Origin: Pseudonocardia sp. EC080619-01
GTDB lineage: Bacteria > Actinomycetota > Actinomycetes > Mycobacteriales > Pseudonocardiaceae
NCBI RefSeq assembly: GCF_001420995.1
Contig: NZ_CP012184.1
Coordinates: 1,100,501 to 1,164,500 of the forward strand
Direction: 5' to 3'
Length of the DNA: 64,000 nt
In this document: in pieces, positions 29,508 to 43,358 of the stretch
Numbering within the stretch: the stretch's first letter is position 1
Layout: every line of letters begins with the position of its first letter
Notes under the pieces: model-generated
What the model saw: the letters and a program-made list of their open reading frames with translations, nothing else
Told to the model about the DNA's origin: nothing
Databases searched by the model: none
Translations under genes and position numbers: made by a program

Positions 29508-29524
29508 CATAGCCGTAGGCTATG
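29508..29524. promoter_or_regulatory. LysR-type operator overlapping the lysR start codon
   Basis: CATAGCC-GTA-GGCTATG is a perfect 7-bp inverted repeat that contains the T-N11-A core of LysR-type operators (T at 29510, A at 29522). It includes the ATG of the regulator itself and lies 68 bp from the sdhC start. It suits autorepression and control of the divergent sdh operon. Confidence 0.65.
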
Positions 29525-30487
29525 CACGTGACACTTCAGCAGCTCATGTACTTCGTCGCCGTGGCGAACGTGCGCAGCTTCACTCGTGCGGCCGACCTGG
29601 TGGGTGTGGCGCAGCCGACGCTCAGCAAGTCCCTGCGCGCCTTGGAGAGCGAGCTGGGTGCCCCGCTGATCAACCGCGGGTCGGTCGTGACGCTGACACC
29701 GGCCGGCGAGGCCGTACTGCCACTGGCCCAGCGGATGCTCGCAGACTCCGACATGGTCCGCTCGACGGTCGCGGAGATGGTGGGTCTGCGCAGCGGCCGG
29801 GTGCGGGTCGGGGCGACGCCGTCGCTGTGCATCGGCGTGCTGTCGGACGTGCTGCGGGTGTTCCACGCCCGGCACCCGGAGATCGCCGTCGAACTGGCCG
29901 AGGACGGGTCGCAGCCGCTGGAGACGGCGCTGGTGCGCAACGAGCTCGACGTCGCGCTGGTGATCGTCCCGCCGGACGGCGTCGACCCCGCCCTGCACTC
30001 GGCTCCCCTGCTCCGGGAGCGGCTGTCGGTCGCGTCGCCGCGGGCACGGCGGCCCCTGACCTCGCGCGGGTCGATCGCGGTTCCGGAGCTCGCCAAGCAC
30101 GACCTGGTCATGGTGCGGAAGGGCTACGACCTGCGTGAGGTCACGCTGCGGGCGTACGCGGTCGCCGGGGTGACGCCCCGGATCGCGGTCGAGGGCGGCC
30201 AGATGGACGCGGTACTGCGGATGGTGGAGGCCGGGACGGGCGTCGCGGTGGTGCCCGACCTGGTGTTCATCGGACGGCCCCGGCTGCGGCGCACGGTGCT
30301 CACCCCGGCACTGCACCGGACCGTCGCGCTGGCCCGTCGTGCGGACATCGCACCGACGCCGGCGGTCATCGCGTTCGCGGACACCCTGCTGGAGCACATG
30401 TCCGACACGTCGGCGTCGCTGCGGGAGGGGACGAACGACGTGCAGGTGCTGCACCGGCACCGCAGCGGGCGGGAGCTCCTGGGCTGA
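29522..30487 (+). CDS. LysR-family transcriptional regulator
   Basis: This 321-residue regulator has an N-terminal winged HTH (residues 3-62; LQQLMYFVAVANVRSFTRAADLVGVAQPTLSKSLRALE) and a periplasmic-binding-like effector domain (about 90-300). It is divergent from the b558-type sdh operon with an 81-bp gap and a LysR box at its own start. Control of sdhCAB in response to a TCA or related carboxylate is the natural guess (inference). A short start before the HTH is usual for the family. Confidence 0.9.
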   Translation: MHVTLQQLMYFVAVANVRSFTRAADLVGVAQPTLSKSLRALESELGAPLINRGSVVTLTPAGEAVLPLAQRMLADSDMVRSTVAEMVGLRSGRVRVGATPSLCIGVLSDVLRVFHARHPEIAVELAEDGSQPLETALVRNELDVALVIVPPDGVDPALHSAPLLRERLSVASPRARRPLTSRGSIAVPELAKHDLVMVRKGYDLREVTLRAYAVAGVTPRIAVEGGQMDAVLRMVEAGTGVAVVPDLVFIGRPRLRRTVLTPALHRTVALARRADIAPTPAVIAFADTLLEHMSDTSASLREGTNDVQVLHRHRSGRELLG

Positions 30488-30502
30488 ACCGGCCCGAGCC
30501 GG

Positions 30503-31684
30503 TCAGTCCTCCGGTGGCTCGCCGAGCTCGTCGGTGTCGGCGCCCGCGGCGGCGATCTCCTCCTTGACGACGCCGTAGGCGACACCGGGGCCGTAGCCCT
30601 TGCGGGCGAGCATCCCGACGAGCTTGCGCGCGGTCGACTGCTGCTCCTCCCGGGAGCCGACGGGCAGCCCCCGGAGGCGCCGGGTGACCAGCTCACGGGC
30701 ACGTTCGCGCTCGGAGTCCTCGTCGATCTCGGTGAGCGCCTCGTCGGCCGTCTCGCGGTCGACGCCCTTGCGGTGCAGTTCGAGCGCGATGGCCCGCTTC
30801 CCGAGGCCGCGGTGGCGGTGCCGGGAGCGGACCCACTGGTCGGCGAACGCCTTGTCGTCGATCAGGCCGACCTCGTCGAACCGCTCGAGGACGCGACGCG
30901 CGACGTCGTCCGGGATCTCCTTGCGGCTCAGGGCGTCGCCGAGCTCCTTGACGGTGCGCGCCCGGTCGGTCAGCAGGCGCAGGCAGATGCCCTTGGCCCG
31001 CGTCTCCTGCTCGGCGGGGGTCTCGTCGGGCGGGGGCGTCGATCCGCGTCCCCGGCCGCCACGACCGGTCCGGGCGCCACGAGCACCTCGGCCGCCCCGG
31101 CCGCGCGCCGCGCGCCCGGTCCCGGCGGTGTCGTCCCCCGGCTCGTCCCGTTCCTCACTCGGGCCGGCCACGTCGTCGGAGCCGCCCGGTCGGTCGCCAT
31201 CCGGACGGTTTCCCTCCGGTCGACCGCCGGAGCCACGGCGATCGGCCCCGCGGCGCCCGTCCCGGTCCGACGGGCCGGTCCGGCGGTCGCTCCCCCCGGG
31301 GCGCGCCCCGCGGGAGCCGGACAGGCCGTCGAACGACACGACCCGCGGGCCGTCGTCCTCGGGCGGCGGCTCACGGTCCTCGGTGAGCTCGCCGACCGTC
31401 AGGGGGAGCGGGGCACCGGCGTCTGCCTCCCCACCGGCACTCAGCTCCTCGAACGCGAGACGCCGGGGAGCGGGCGGGGCCTCGTCTCCCCCGTCAGCAG
31501 CAGCCTGGTCGACGTCACCGCTGACCGGCTCGGCCGCGGCCCCGGCACCGGTGGCCTCGGCTCCGTCGGTGTCACCCTCCGGGAACCCGTCGTGCACCTC
31601 GCCGGAGGAGTCGTCCGCGCGGCTCCCCGACCCACCGAACAGGTCGTCCAGCGAGACGGACGACGCCTCCTGCTCCCCGGGCAC
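30503..31684 (-). CDS. recX: RecX regulator with long disordered N-terminal extension
   Basis: RecX binds RecA filaments and limits their activity. The C-terminal 160 residues (from about 230: ETRAKGICLRLLTDRARTV) carry the RecX helical repeats, including LIDDKAFADQWVRSR and RGLGKRAIALELHRKGV. The first 225 residues are acidic, then Gly/Arg/Asp-rich and low in complexity, with RGRGGRGARGARTGRGGRGRG (RGG-box-like) just before the domain. Typical RecX proteins have 150-180 residues. GTG 31684 begins 2 bp after the recA stop, so the pair is one operon. Confidence 0.93.
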   Translation of the reverse strand: MPGEQEASSVSLDDLFGGSGSRADDSSGEVHDGFPEGDTDGAEATGAGAAAEPVSGDVDQAAADGGDEAPPAPRRLAFEELSAGGEADAGAPLPLTVGELTEDREPPPEDDGPRVVSFDGLSGSRGARPGGSDRRTGPSDRDGRRGADRRGSGGRPEGNRPDGDRPGGSDDVAGPSEERDEPGDDTAGTGRAARGRGGRGARGARTGRGGRGRGSTPPPDETPAEQETRAKGICLRLLTDRARTVKELGDALSRKEIPDDVARRVLERFDEVGLIDDKAFADQWVRSRHRHRGLGKRAIALELHRKGVDRETADEALTEIDEDSERERARELVTRRLRGLPVGSREEQQSTARKLVGMLARKGYGPGVAYGVVKEEIAAAGADTDELGEPPED

Positions 31685-31686
31685 GC

Positions 31687-32739
<1,053 letters not shown>

Positions 32740-32802
32740 CTCTTGACTCCTCGCTGGTCGGCGATCGGGGTCTGCTGCTGTCTTTCGGGGAGGCACACCG
32801 CA

Positions 32803-32825
32803 ACGGTATGGGGTACCCCCGACAG
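32803..32825 (-). promoter_or_regulatory. PafBC/RecA-NDp-type recA promoter
   Basis: On the minus strand CTGTCGGGG-N8-TACCGT matches the LexA-independent damage promoter TTGTCRGTG-N8-TANNNT at 7 of 9 positions in the upstream part and fully in the -10. Start of transcription would be near 32796, leaving a leader of about 57 nt. Confidence 0.65.
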
Positions 32826-32898
32826 TTCCGGTGGCCGGATCGGCACCTGTGGACAACTTCTCGGGTCGTGCAGCGTCGTATCCCGGCCCGAACGATAG

Positions 32899-32914
32899 GC
32901 GAACACGCGTTCGA
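32899..32914. promoter_or_regulatory. LexA (SOS) box upstream of recA
   Basis: GCGAACACGCGTTCGA matches the SOS consensus except for its first base. It lies about 160 bp upstream of recA and about 75 bp upstream of the PafBC-type -35 region, as with the two-promoter arrangement in M. tuberculosis. Confidence 0.7.
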
Positions 32915-32987
32915 TCGGATACCCGACACGCCGACCGGACGCTCCGGGGAGCCGAACGGTCACGCGTCGTGGCGGTGGTGCCGCCCG

Positions 32988-33182
32988 TCAGCGGCGGGTG
33001 GCCGGCACCTCGTAGGCCTGGCACACGGCACGCCAGATCCGGCGCAGCTCGAAGCCGGACTCGATCGCCTGCTCGACGGTCTGGCCGTCCAGCTCGGCGA
33101 AGACGTGGTCCCGGGACAGCGACGCCGCCCGCACCGGCCCGAACTCGCCCTCCATCAGCTCGCGGAAGTGGCTCAGTCGCAC
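32988..33182 (-). CDS. DUF3046 protein (Rv2738c-like)
   Basis: This 64-residue protein begins [22 protein letters not shown] and ends [20 protein letters not shown]. It matches the short DUF3046 family encoded next to recA in nearly all actinobacteria. GTG 33182 gives the usual family start; a GTG eight codons upstream is also possible. The function is unknown. Its position upstream of the recA damage promoters raises the chance of a repair-linked role (inference). Confidence 0.85.
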   Translation of the reverse strand: MRLSHFRELMEGEFGPVRAASLSRDHVFAELDGQTVEQAIESGFELRRIWRAVCQAYEVPATRR

Positions 33183-33259
33183 GGCCGTGAGGGTAGACGC
33201 CGTCACCGTTCCGTGCGGTCCGCACCCACGGTCGTCCGGTCGGCGGTACGATGGGCAAT

Positions 33260-33421
33260 ATGTCCGAACTGCTGGCGTCCGCGCCCGTCGACGTCGCCGA
33301 CGAGGTCCTCGCGACGACCGGTATCGGATCCCCCCTCGCCTGGCAGATCGTGTCGCTGCTGGCGCTGCTCTCCGCCCTCGTCGTGCTGGTGCGCTGGTGG
33401 ATCCAGCAGCGCAAGCGCTGA
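33260..33421 (+). CDS. small single-helix membrane protein
   Basis: A 53-codon gene with strong coding character: third positions are nearly all G or C. The first half is soluble ([20 protein letters not shown]). Then a membrane helix [22 protein letters not shown] is followed by the basic end IQQRKR. An in-frame ATG at 33251 is an alternative start. No family is recognised. It is divergent from the DUF3046 gene. Confidence 0.65.
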   Translation: MSELLASAPVDVADEVLATTGIGSPLAWQIVSLLALLSALVVLVRWWIQQRKR

Positions 33422-33517
33422 CCGGCGGCCGGTCCGGGCACGCGCCGCCCGGGCGTTAGGCTCCCGCCCCGGACACGAGGGCGGACGCCCGCGGGGACGA
33501 CGAGGAGGCCGGGACCG

Positions 33518-34018
33518 ATGGCACGCACGGAGCAGGACCGCGAGACCGAGGTCGAGGACGCCTACCGCCTCGTCTCCGACGTCCTCGAGGGGGCCGTGCG
33601 CGAGACCCTCGCCGCGCCCGGGCCCGATCCCGCGCGCTTCGCCGTCCGGCAGCTCACCGCCGTCGACAAGGAGCTCCCCGACGACGCCACCCCGCCGGGC
33701 TGGTCGCTGGCGTTCCTGGTGCTCGCCGACTGGTACGACGCCGCACGCACCGCCCTCGCCGACTCCGAGGACCGCGCCGAGCGGGCCCTGGGGTGGATCG
33801 AGCAGCACATGGGCCGCCGGTTCGCGGCCCGCGCCCGCTACACCGTGACCCCGCTCGTCGACCCGGACAACGCGCGGGAGACCTCGCTCTACGTCGACGC
33901 GCTGGGCCCGGACTTCCTGCCGACCATGGTCTGGACCGTCGCCGGGCTCGTCGCGGAGTTCCCCGCCGACGACACCGAGGAGATCTGGCCCCGCACCCGG
34001 GCCGACTCCCGCCGCTGA
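33518..34018 (+). CDS. hypothetical soluble protein
   Basis: This 166-residue acidic protein has GAGGAGGCC upstream of ATG 33518. It is mainly helical ([61 protein letters not shown]) with a strand-rich middle and a conserved-looking [16 protein letters not shown]. No family was recognised. It precedes lhr by 60 bp, but the lhr promoter seems to lie in that gap. Confidence 0.7.
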   Translation: MARTEQDRETEVEDAYRLVSDVLEGAVRETLAAPGPDPARFAVRQLTAVDKELPDDATPPGWSLAFLVLADWYDAARTALADSEDRAERALGWIEQHMGRRFAARARYTVTPLVDPDNARETSLYVDALGPDFLPTMVWTVAGLVAEFPADDTEEIWPRTRADSRR

Positions 34019-34049
34019 CGCCGCTGGTGGGACCCGGTCCGCCGGGTAA

Positions 34050-34072
34050 TTGTCGGTGCCCGGCCCCATGAT
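34050..34072 (+). promoter_or_regulatory. PafBC/RecA-NDp-type lhr promoter
   Basis: TTGTCGGTG is an exact match to the upstream element of the RecA-NDp consensus. After 8 bp comes CATGAT, which keeps the key A and T of TANNNT. With the last T at -7, transcription would begin at 34079, exactly at the GTG start codon, implying a leaderless mRNA. Confidence 0.7.
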
Positions 34073-34078
34073 GGTCGG

Positions 34079-39094
<5,016 letters not shown>

Positions 39095-39108
39095 CCCGGG
39101 TCCGGGAT

Positions 39109-39900
39109 TCAGTAGCGCCGGTTCACCAGCACCGGCACGGCGCGCCGCACCGGCCCGACCTCGGAGAGGTCGACATCGGTGACCAGCAGCCCCGGTCCGG
39201 CGCCGAGCGAGTCGAGCGCCGTGCCGGTCGGCCCGGACACCAGGCTCGCCCCGATCCCGGTCGGCACTCCGGCGGGCACGTCGTGCCCCACCGACGCCGG
39301 GTCGGCCTGGTCGCAGGCCGCCACGAACGCGGTGGAGTCCAGCGCCCGGGCACGGACCAGCAGGTCCCACTGCTCCTGCTTGCCCGGGCCGGCGCCCCAC
39401 GAGGCCGGGACGACGACCAGCTCGGCCCCGGCGTCGCCGAGCTTCTGGAACAGGCCGGCGAACCGCAGGTCGTAGCAGGTCGCGAGCCCGACGGTGGCGC
39501 CGCCGACGGTGATCGTCACCGGGTCGGTCCCCGGCGCGACGGTGTCGGACTCGGCGAACCCGAAGGCGTCGAACAGGTGAATCTTGTCGTAGTGGGCCTC
39601 CACCCCGCCGCCGGTGGCGAGCAGGGTGTTGCGCACGCGGCCGTCGTCGGCGGGGGTGAACATCCCGGCGACGACCGTGACCCCGGCCCGCCCGGCGATC
39701 TCCCGGACCCGGGTCGCCCACGGTCCGTCGAGCGGCTCGGCGATCCCGCCGAGCGGCACACCGAAGCGGCACTGGGTGGCCTCGGGGAAGACGACGAGCT
39801 CGGCTCCCCGCCCGGCCGCGTCGGCGACGCCGTCGGCGATCAGGGCCAGGTTCTGCTCCGGTTCCGTCGTCGCGGCGATCTGGGCGAGCGCGATCCGCAT
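39109..39900 (-). CDS. nitrilase-superfamily carbon-nitrogen hydrolase
   Basis: This 263-residue enzyme has the full catalytic triad of the superfamily: Glu40 (VFPEAT), Lys106 (YDKIHLFD) and Cys142 (ATCYDLRF). The fold and length match the Nit/omega-amidase branch, which hydrolyses amides of dicarboxylates such as alpha-ketoglutaramate or similar amides. ATG 39900 has AGGAGG upstream. It is divergent from the GntR regulator, with a shared operator between. The natural substrate is unknown and is probably the inducer-related compound of this locus. Confidence 0.9.
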   Translation of the reverse strand: MRIALAQIAATTEPEQNLALIADGVADAAGRGAELVVFPEATQCRFGVPLGGIAEPLDGPWATRVREIAGRAGVTVVAGMFTPADDGRVRNTLLATGGGVEAHYDKIHLFDAFGFAESDTVAPGTDPVTITVGGATVGLATCYDLRFAGLFQKLGDAGAELVVVPASWGAGPGKQEQWDLLVRARALDSTAFVAACDQADPASVGHDVPAGVPTGIGASLVSGPTGTALDSLGAGPGLLVTDVDLSEVGPVRRAVPVLVNRRY

Positions 39901-39952
39901 CGGTCCTCCTACGCTGTGTGTCGGGCGGCGTCGTGCGAGCCCTCACCGACGT

Positions 39953-39969
39953 GTATACATTGTGTATGC
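39953..39969. promoter_or_regulatory. GntR operator A
   Basis: GTATACA-TTG-TGTATGC is an inverted repeat (6 of 7 arm positions pair). It lies between the divergent hydrolase and GntR genes and overlaps the GntR start codon. The same motif with the same 3-bp spacer recurs at 42013. Confidence 0.7.
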
Positions 39970-40607
39970 CGCTGTCGAGGGAGTCCGGTCGCGAGCGTGC
40001 CCTGCTGTACCTGCGCGAGACGGTCCTCGCGGACCCGGGTGTCCAGGGCACCTTCCTCAACGAGGTCGAGCTCGCGGGGCGGATCGGCGTGTCCCGGACC
40101 CCGGTCCGCGAGGCGCTGCTCCTGCTCGTCGCCGACGGGCTGGTCGAGATGCTGCCCGGACGCGGGGCCTACGTGCCGCCGATGACCGGGCGGCAGGTCC
40201 GCGAGCTGATGGAGCTGCGCGGTCTCCTGGAGCGGCACGCCGCGGCCGGGACGATCGCGGCCGGGACCGTCCCGCTCGGGGCGATGCGCACCGTGCTCGA
40301 GGAGCAGCGCGCCCTGGCGAGCACCGGTGGCGACCCCGCGGCGTTCATCGACCTGGACATGACCTTCCACCAGGTACTCGTCGACGCCGCCGACAACGCC
40401 CTGCTCGCCCGCACCTACGCGAGCCTGCGGGTGCGCCAGCGGCGGGCCGGGGTGAGCGCGCTGTTCCGGTCGGCGGACCGCCAGCGCGCCGTCTGCAGCG
40501 AGCACGACGCGATCGTCGAGGCACTCGCCGCCGCCGACACCGACGCCGCGACGACCGCGATCACCGAGCACCTCCGGCTCACCGAGGGCGTGCTGCTGCA
40601 GGCCTGA
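39966..40607 (+). CDS. GntR-family (FadR/FCD subfamily) regulator
   Basis: This 213-residue regulator has an N-terminal winged HTH (about 1-68; NEVELAGRIGVSRTPVREALLLLVADGLVEMLPGRGAYV). An FCD effector domain follows, with the metal-ligand pattern typical of this group (DLDMTFHQVLV, CSEHDAIVEALAAADTDAA, EHLRLTE). FCD regulators bind carboxylates. Its operator overlaps its own start, implying autorepression. ATG 39966 is preferred because longer frames begin inside the operator. It is convergent with the MHS transporter. Confidence 0.92.
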   Translation: MPLSRESGRERALLYLRETVLADPGVQGTFLNEVELAGRIGVSRTPVREALLLLVADGLVEMLPGRGAYVPPMTGRQVRELMELRGLLERHAAAGTIAAGTVPLGAMRTVLEEQRALASTGGDPAAFIDLDMTFHQVLVDAADNALLARTYASLRVRQRRAGVSALFRSADRQRAVCSEHDAIVEALAAADTDAATTAITEHLRLTEGVLLQA

Positions 40608-40614
40608 GGGCACG

Positions 40615-41960
40615 TCAGGACGCCGTGCCCGCGACGAGGTACGCCTCGTCCTCGGCGTGGTCGGGGTCCCGTCCCAGCCCGAGACCGAGACCAGCGTCAA
40701 CACGCAGGCGACGGCCAGGTAGCAGGCCACCGGGAGCCACCCGCCGAGCCCGCCGGAGAGCGCGGTGAAGGCGAGGGGCGCGATCGCCCCGCCGACGACG
40801 CCGGCGATCGTGTAGGCCAGCGAGCTGCCGGTGTAGCGCAGCCGCGGGGAGAACTGCTCGGTCACGAACGCCGCCTGCGGCCCGTACATGAACGAGTGCA
40901 GCGCCAGCCCGACGGTCACGCCCAGCACCAGCAGGCCGAACGACCCGCCGGCGATCATCGGGAAGAACACGAACGGCCAGACGATGCCGCCGGCCGCCGC
41001 GACGGCGTAGACGACGCGCCGGTTGACGCGGTCGCTCAGCGCGCCGGCGAGCGGGATCGCCGGCAGCTGGAACGCCGAGCCGACGAGGATCGCGCCGAGC
41101 ACCTCGGAGCGGGAGAACCCGGCCTGCCCGGTCGCCCAGGTCAGCACGAACACGGTGAACAGCGCGTAGGTGACGTCCGGCCCGATCCGGCTGAGGATGC
41201 CCGCCAGCAACGGCCGCCCCTCGGTCGTGAAGACCTCCTTGACCGGCGCGTCCGGCCGCTCGCCGGACGCCGCGATCGCCTTGAAGACCGGCGTGTCCTC
41301 GAGCTTCAGCCGGATCCAGAGACCGAACGCGACGAGCACCGCGGAGAGCAGGAACGCCAGCCGCCAGCCCCAGTCGAGGAACTGCTGCTCGCTCAGCAGC
41401 ACGGTGAGCAGCGCGAGCACGCCGTTGGACAGCAGGTTGCCCGCCGGCGGCCCGATCTGCGCCGCCGACGCCCAGAACCCGCGCCGCCGCGGATCGCCGA
41501 ACTCGCTGGAGAGCAGCACGGCGCCGCCCCACTCCCCACCGACGCCGACACCCTGCGCGAACCGCAGCAGCACCAGGATGATCGGCGCGGCGACACCGAT
41601 CGCGCCGTAGGTCGGGAGCAGGCCGATCAGGAAGGTCGCGGCGCCGATCAGCACCAGGGTCGCGACGAGGACCTGCTTGCGCCCGATGACGTCGCCGAGC
41701 CTGCCGAACACCACCCCGCCCAGGGGGCGGGAGACGTACCCCACCGCGTAGGTGGAGAACGCGAGGAGGAGGCCGGTCAGCGGGTCGGCCGCCGGGAAGA
41801 ACAGCACCGGGAACACGAGCGCGGCCGCCGCGGAGTAGACGGCGAAGTCGTACCACTCCAGCGACGTGCCGGTGAGGCTGGCGACGAACGCCTTGCGCAG
41901 GTCGCGCCGGTCCACCGGCGGTGTCGACGCCTGTGACGACGAGGCGGGCGGTGAGCTCAT
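40615..41960 (-). pseudogene. MHS-family major facilitator transporter with apparent 3' frameshift
   Basis: The frame encodes 12 helices of the metabolite:H+ symporter family (shikimate, proline, dicarboxylate transporters). ATG 41960 follows GGAGGCCGAG. Signatures RPLGGVVFGRLGDVIGRK and FAQGVGVGGEWGGAVLL are intact. Near plus-strand 40680-40686 one extra base is needed to continue into LGLGRDPDHAEDEAYLVAGTAS and stop at 40615. The unshifted frame runs antisense through GntR to 39909. Because only the cytoplasmic tail is affected, the transporter may be functional or the indel an assembly error. Confidence 0.75.
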
Positions 41961-42012
41961 CTCGGCCTCCGGGGTTGCGGGTCGAAGCGGTTGGACCGGC
42001 GTAATACTTGCT

Positions 42013-42029
42013 GTATACACAGTGTGTGC
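42013..42029. promoter_or_regulatory. GntR operator B
   Basis: GTATACA-CAG-TGTGTGC has the same left arm and spacer as operator A and differs in one base of the right arm. It lies in the 115-bp gap between the divergent MHS transporter and DUF2848 genes, so one GntR dimer type could control both. Confidence 0.7.
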
Positions 42030-42075
42030 GCAAGTCTTCCGCGCATCGGTTACCGGACGGACACATGGAGGTCCC

Positions 42076-42765
42076 GTGCAGCTCGACCTGACCCTTCCCG
42101 ACGGCAGCACCCGCTCGACCGACGTCGTGCGGGTGTTCAACGCCGGCTACGCCGGGCGCGCGCAGGAGGAGGTCGCGGCGCACGTCGCGGAGCTCGCCGA
42201 GCTCGGCGTCCCGGCGCCGTCGGCGGTCCCGGCGCTCTACCCGGTCTCGCCGTACCTGGCGTCGCAGACCGACCGGGTCCCCGCCCAGCACGACCGCACC
42301 TCCGGCGAGGCCGAGTGGGCCCTGGTCGTCGGTGACGACGTGGACGACCCGCTGCTCACCGTCGCCTGCGACCACACCGACCGAGCCCTCGAGGTGCACG
42401 GGGTGGCGTGGAGCAAGAACGCGAGCCCGGACGTCCTCGGTCGGCGCGCCTGGCGCCTCGCCGAGATCGCCGACCGCCTCGACGACATCCGGCTGCGTGC
42501 CTGGGTGCGGCACGGCGACGCCGAGCCCGAGCTCGTGCAGGACGCCACCCTCGCCGCGCTGCTGCCCCCGCAGTACTGGCTCGACGTGCTCCGCGAGCGC
42601 GGCTGGCTGGCCCCGGGCACCGTCGTGCTGTCCGGGACGATCCAGATGCGCGAGGGCGTCGACCAGTTCGCCGACGCCTGGCGGGTCGAGCTGCACGACC
42701 CCGCGACCGGGGACTCCATCGAGGCCGCCTACGAGATCGACCGGCTCCCGGAGCCGATCGGCTGA
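42076..42765 (+). CDS. DUF2848 family protein
   Basis: This 229-residue protein begins VQLDLTLPDGSTRSTDVVRVFNAGYAGR and includes EAEWALVVGDDVDDPLLTVACDHTDR, KNASPDVLGRRAWRLAEI and LVLSGTIQMREG-like strands. These match the DUF2848 family, whose fold resembles fumarylacetoacetate hydrolase. GTG 42076 has GGAGG 5 nt upstream. It is divergent from the MHS transporter, with GntR operator B between. A catabolic hydrolase or decarboxylase role is inferred from context. Confidence 0.8.
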   Translation: MQLDLTLPDGSTRSTDVVRVFNAGYAGRAQEEVAAHVAELAELGVPAPSAVPALYPVSPYLASQTDRVPAQHDRTSGEAEWALVVGDDVDDPLLTVACDHTDRALEVHGVAWSKNASPDVLGRRAWRLAEIADRLDDIRLRAWVRHGDAEPELVQDATLAALLPPQYWLDVLRERGWLAPGTVVLSGTIQMREGVDQFADAWRVELHDPATGDSIEAAYEIDRLPEPIG

Positions 42766-42824
42766 CCACCGCGGGGACGACGCCCGACCGGCCCGGGGCC
42801 CGGGCGGCTGCGAGGATCACGGTC

Positions 42825-43226
42825 ATGATCCGCCGCCCGACCGCGCACGATCCGCGTGACCGTCGCACCGCCCTCGCCCTCGCCGGCCTGCTCGGCGCCG
42901 CCGCCGTGCTGCACGCCGCCCGGCCCGAGCCGTTCGACTCGATCGTCCCGAAGAGCCTGCCCGGCGAGCCCCGGACCTGGACGTACGTGTCCGGGGTCGC
43001 CGAGGGCGCGGTGGCGGCGGCGCTCGTCCACCCGCGGACCCGCCGCGCCGGCGGCTGGGCCGCGGCCGGACTGTTCACCGCCGTGTTCCCGGCCAACGTG
43101 TCGATGGCGCTGCGCTGGCGGCGCAAGCCGGCCACGTACCGGGCGATCGCCTGGGGACGACTGCCGCTGCAGGTGCCGCTCGTGCTGTGGGCCCTGCGGG
43201 TCGCCCGCTCCGGCCGTACCCGCTAG
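42825..43226 (+). CDS. DoxX-like small membrane protein
   Basis: This 133-residue protein has a basic start, then helix ALALAGLLGAAAVLHAA, the segment PFDSIVPKSLPGEPRTWTYVSGVAEG, two further helices and a basic end. The PFD-x-IVP...RxWTY-x-SG pattern is typical of DoxX-like proteins. ATG 42825 follows a GAGGA site. Function is unknown; some relatives take part in redox or thiol homeostasis. Confidence 0.75.
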   Translation: MIRRPTAHDPRDRRTALALAGLLGAAAVLHAARPEPFDSIVPKSLPGEPRTWTYVSGVAEGAVAAALVHPRTRRAGGWAAAGLFTAVFPANVSMALRWRRKPATYRAIAWGRLPLQVPLVLWALRVARSGRTR

Positions 43227-43358
43227 CGACCCCACCGACGTCGGGCGCCGATCGACGAAAGTCGCCCCGCGGTCCACGATCTCGGGCAGCGCCGGACCCC
43301 CCGCACGGGATCTACTGGCCGCGGCCGGCGACCGCACGGCCGTGCTCAGGGGGGCTCC

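Noticed and set aside
39909..40614. C-terminal extension of the MHS transporter
   Set aside because: It is antisense to the GntR gene and hydrophilic low-complexity sequence. The natural ending is in the neighbouring frame and stops at 40615.
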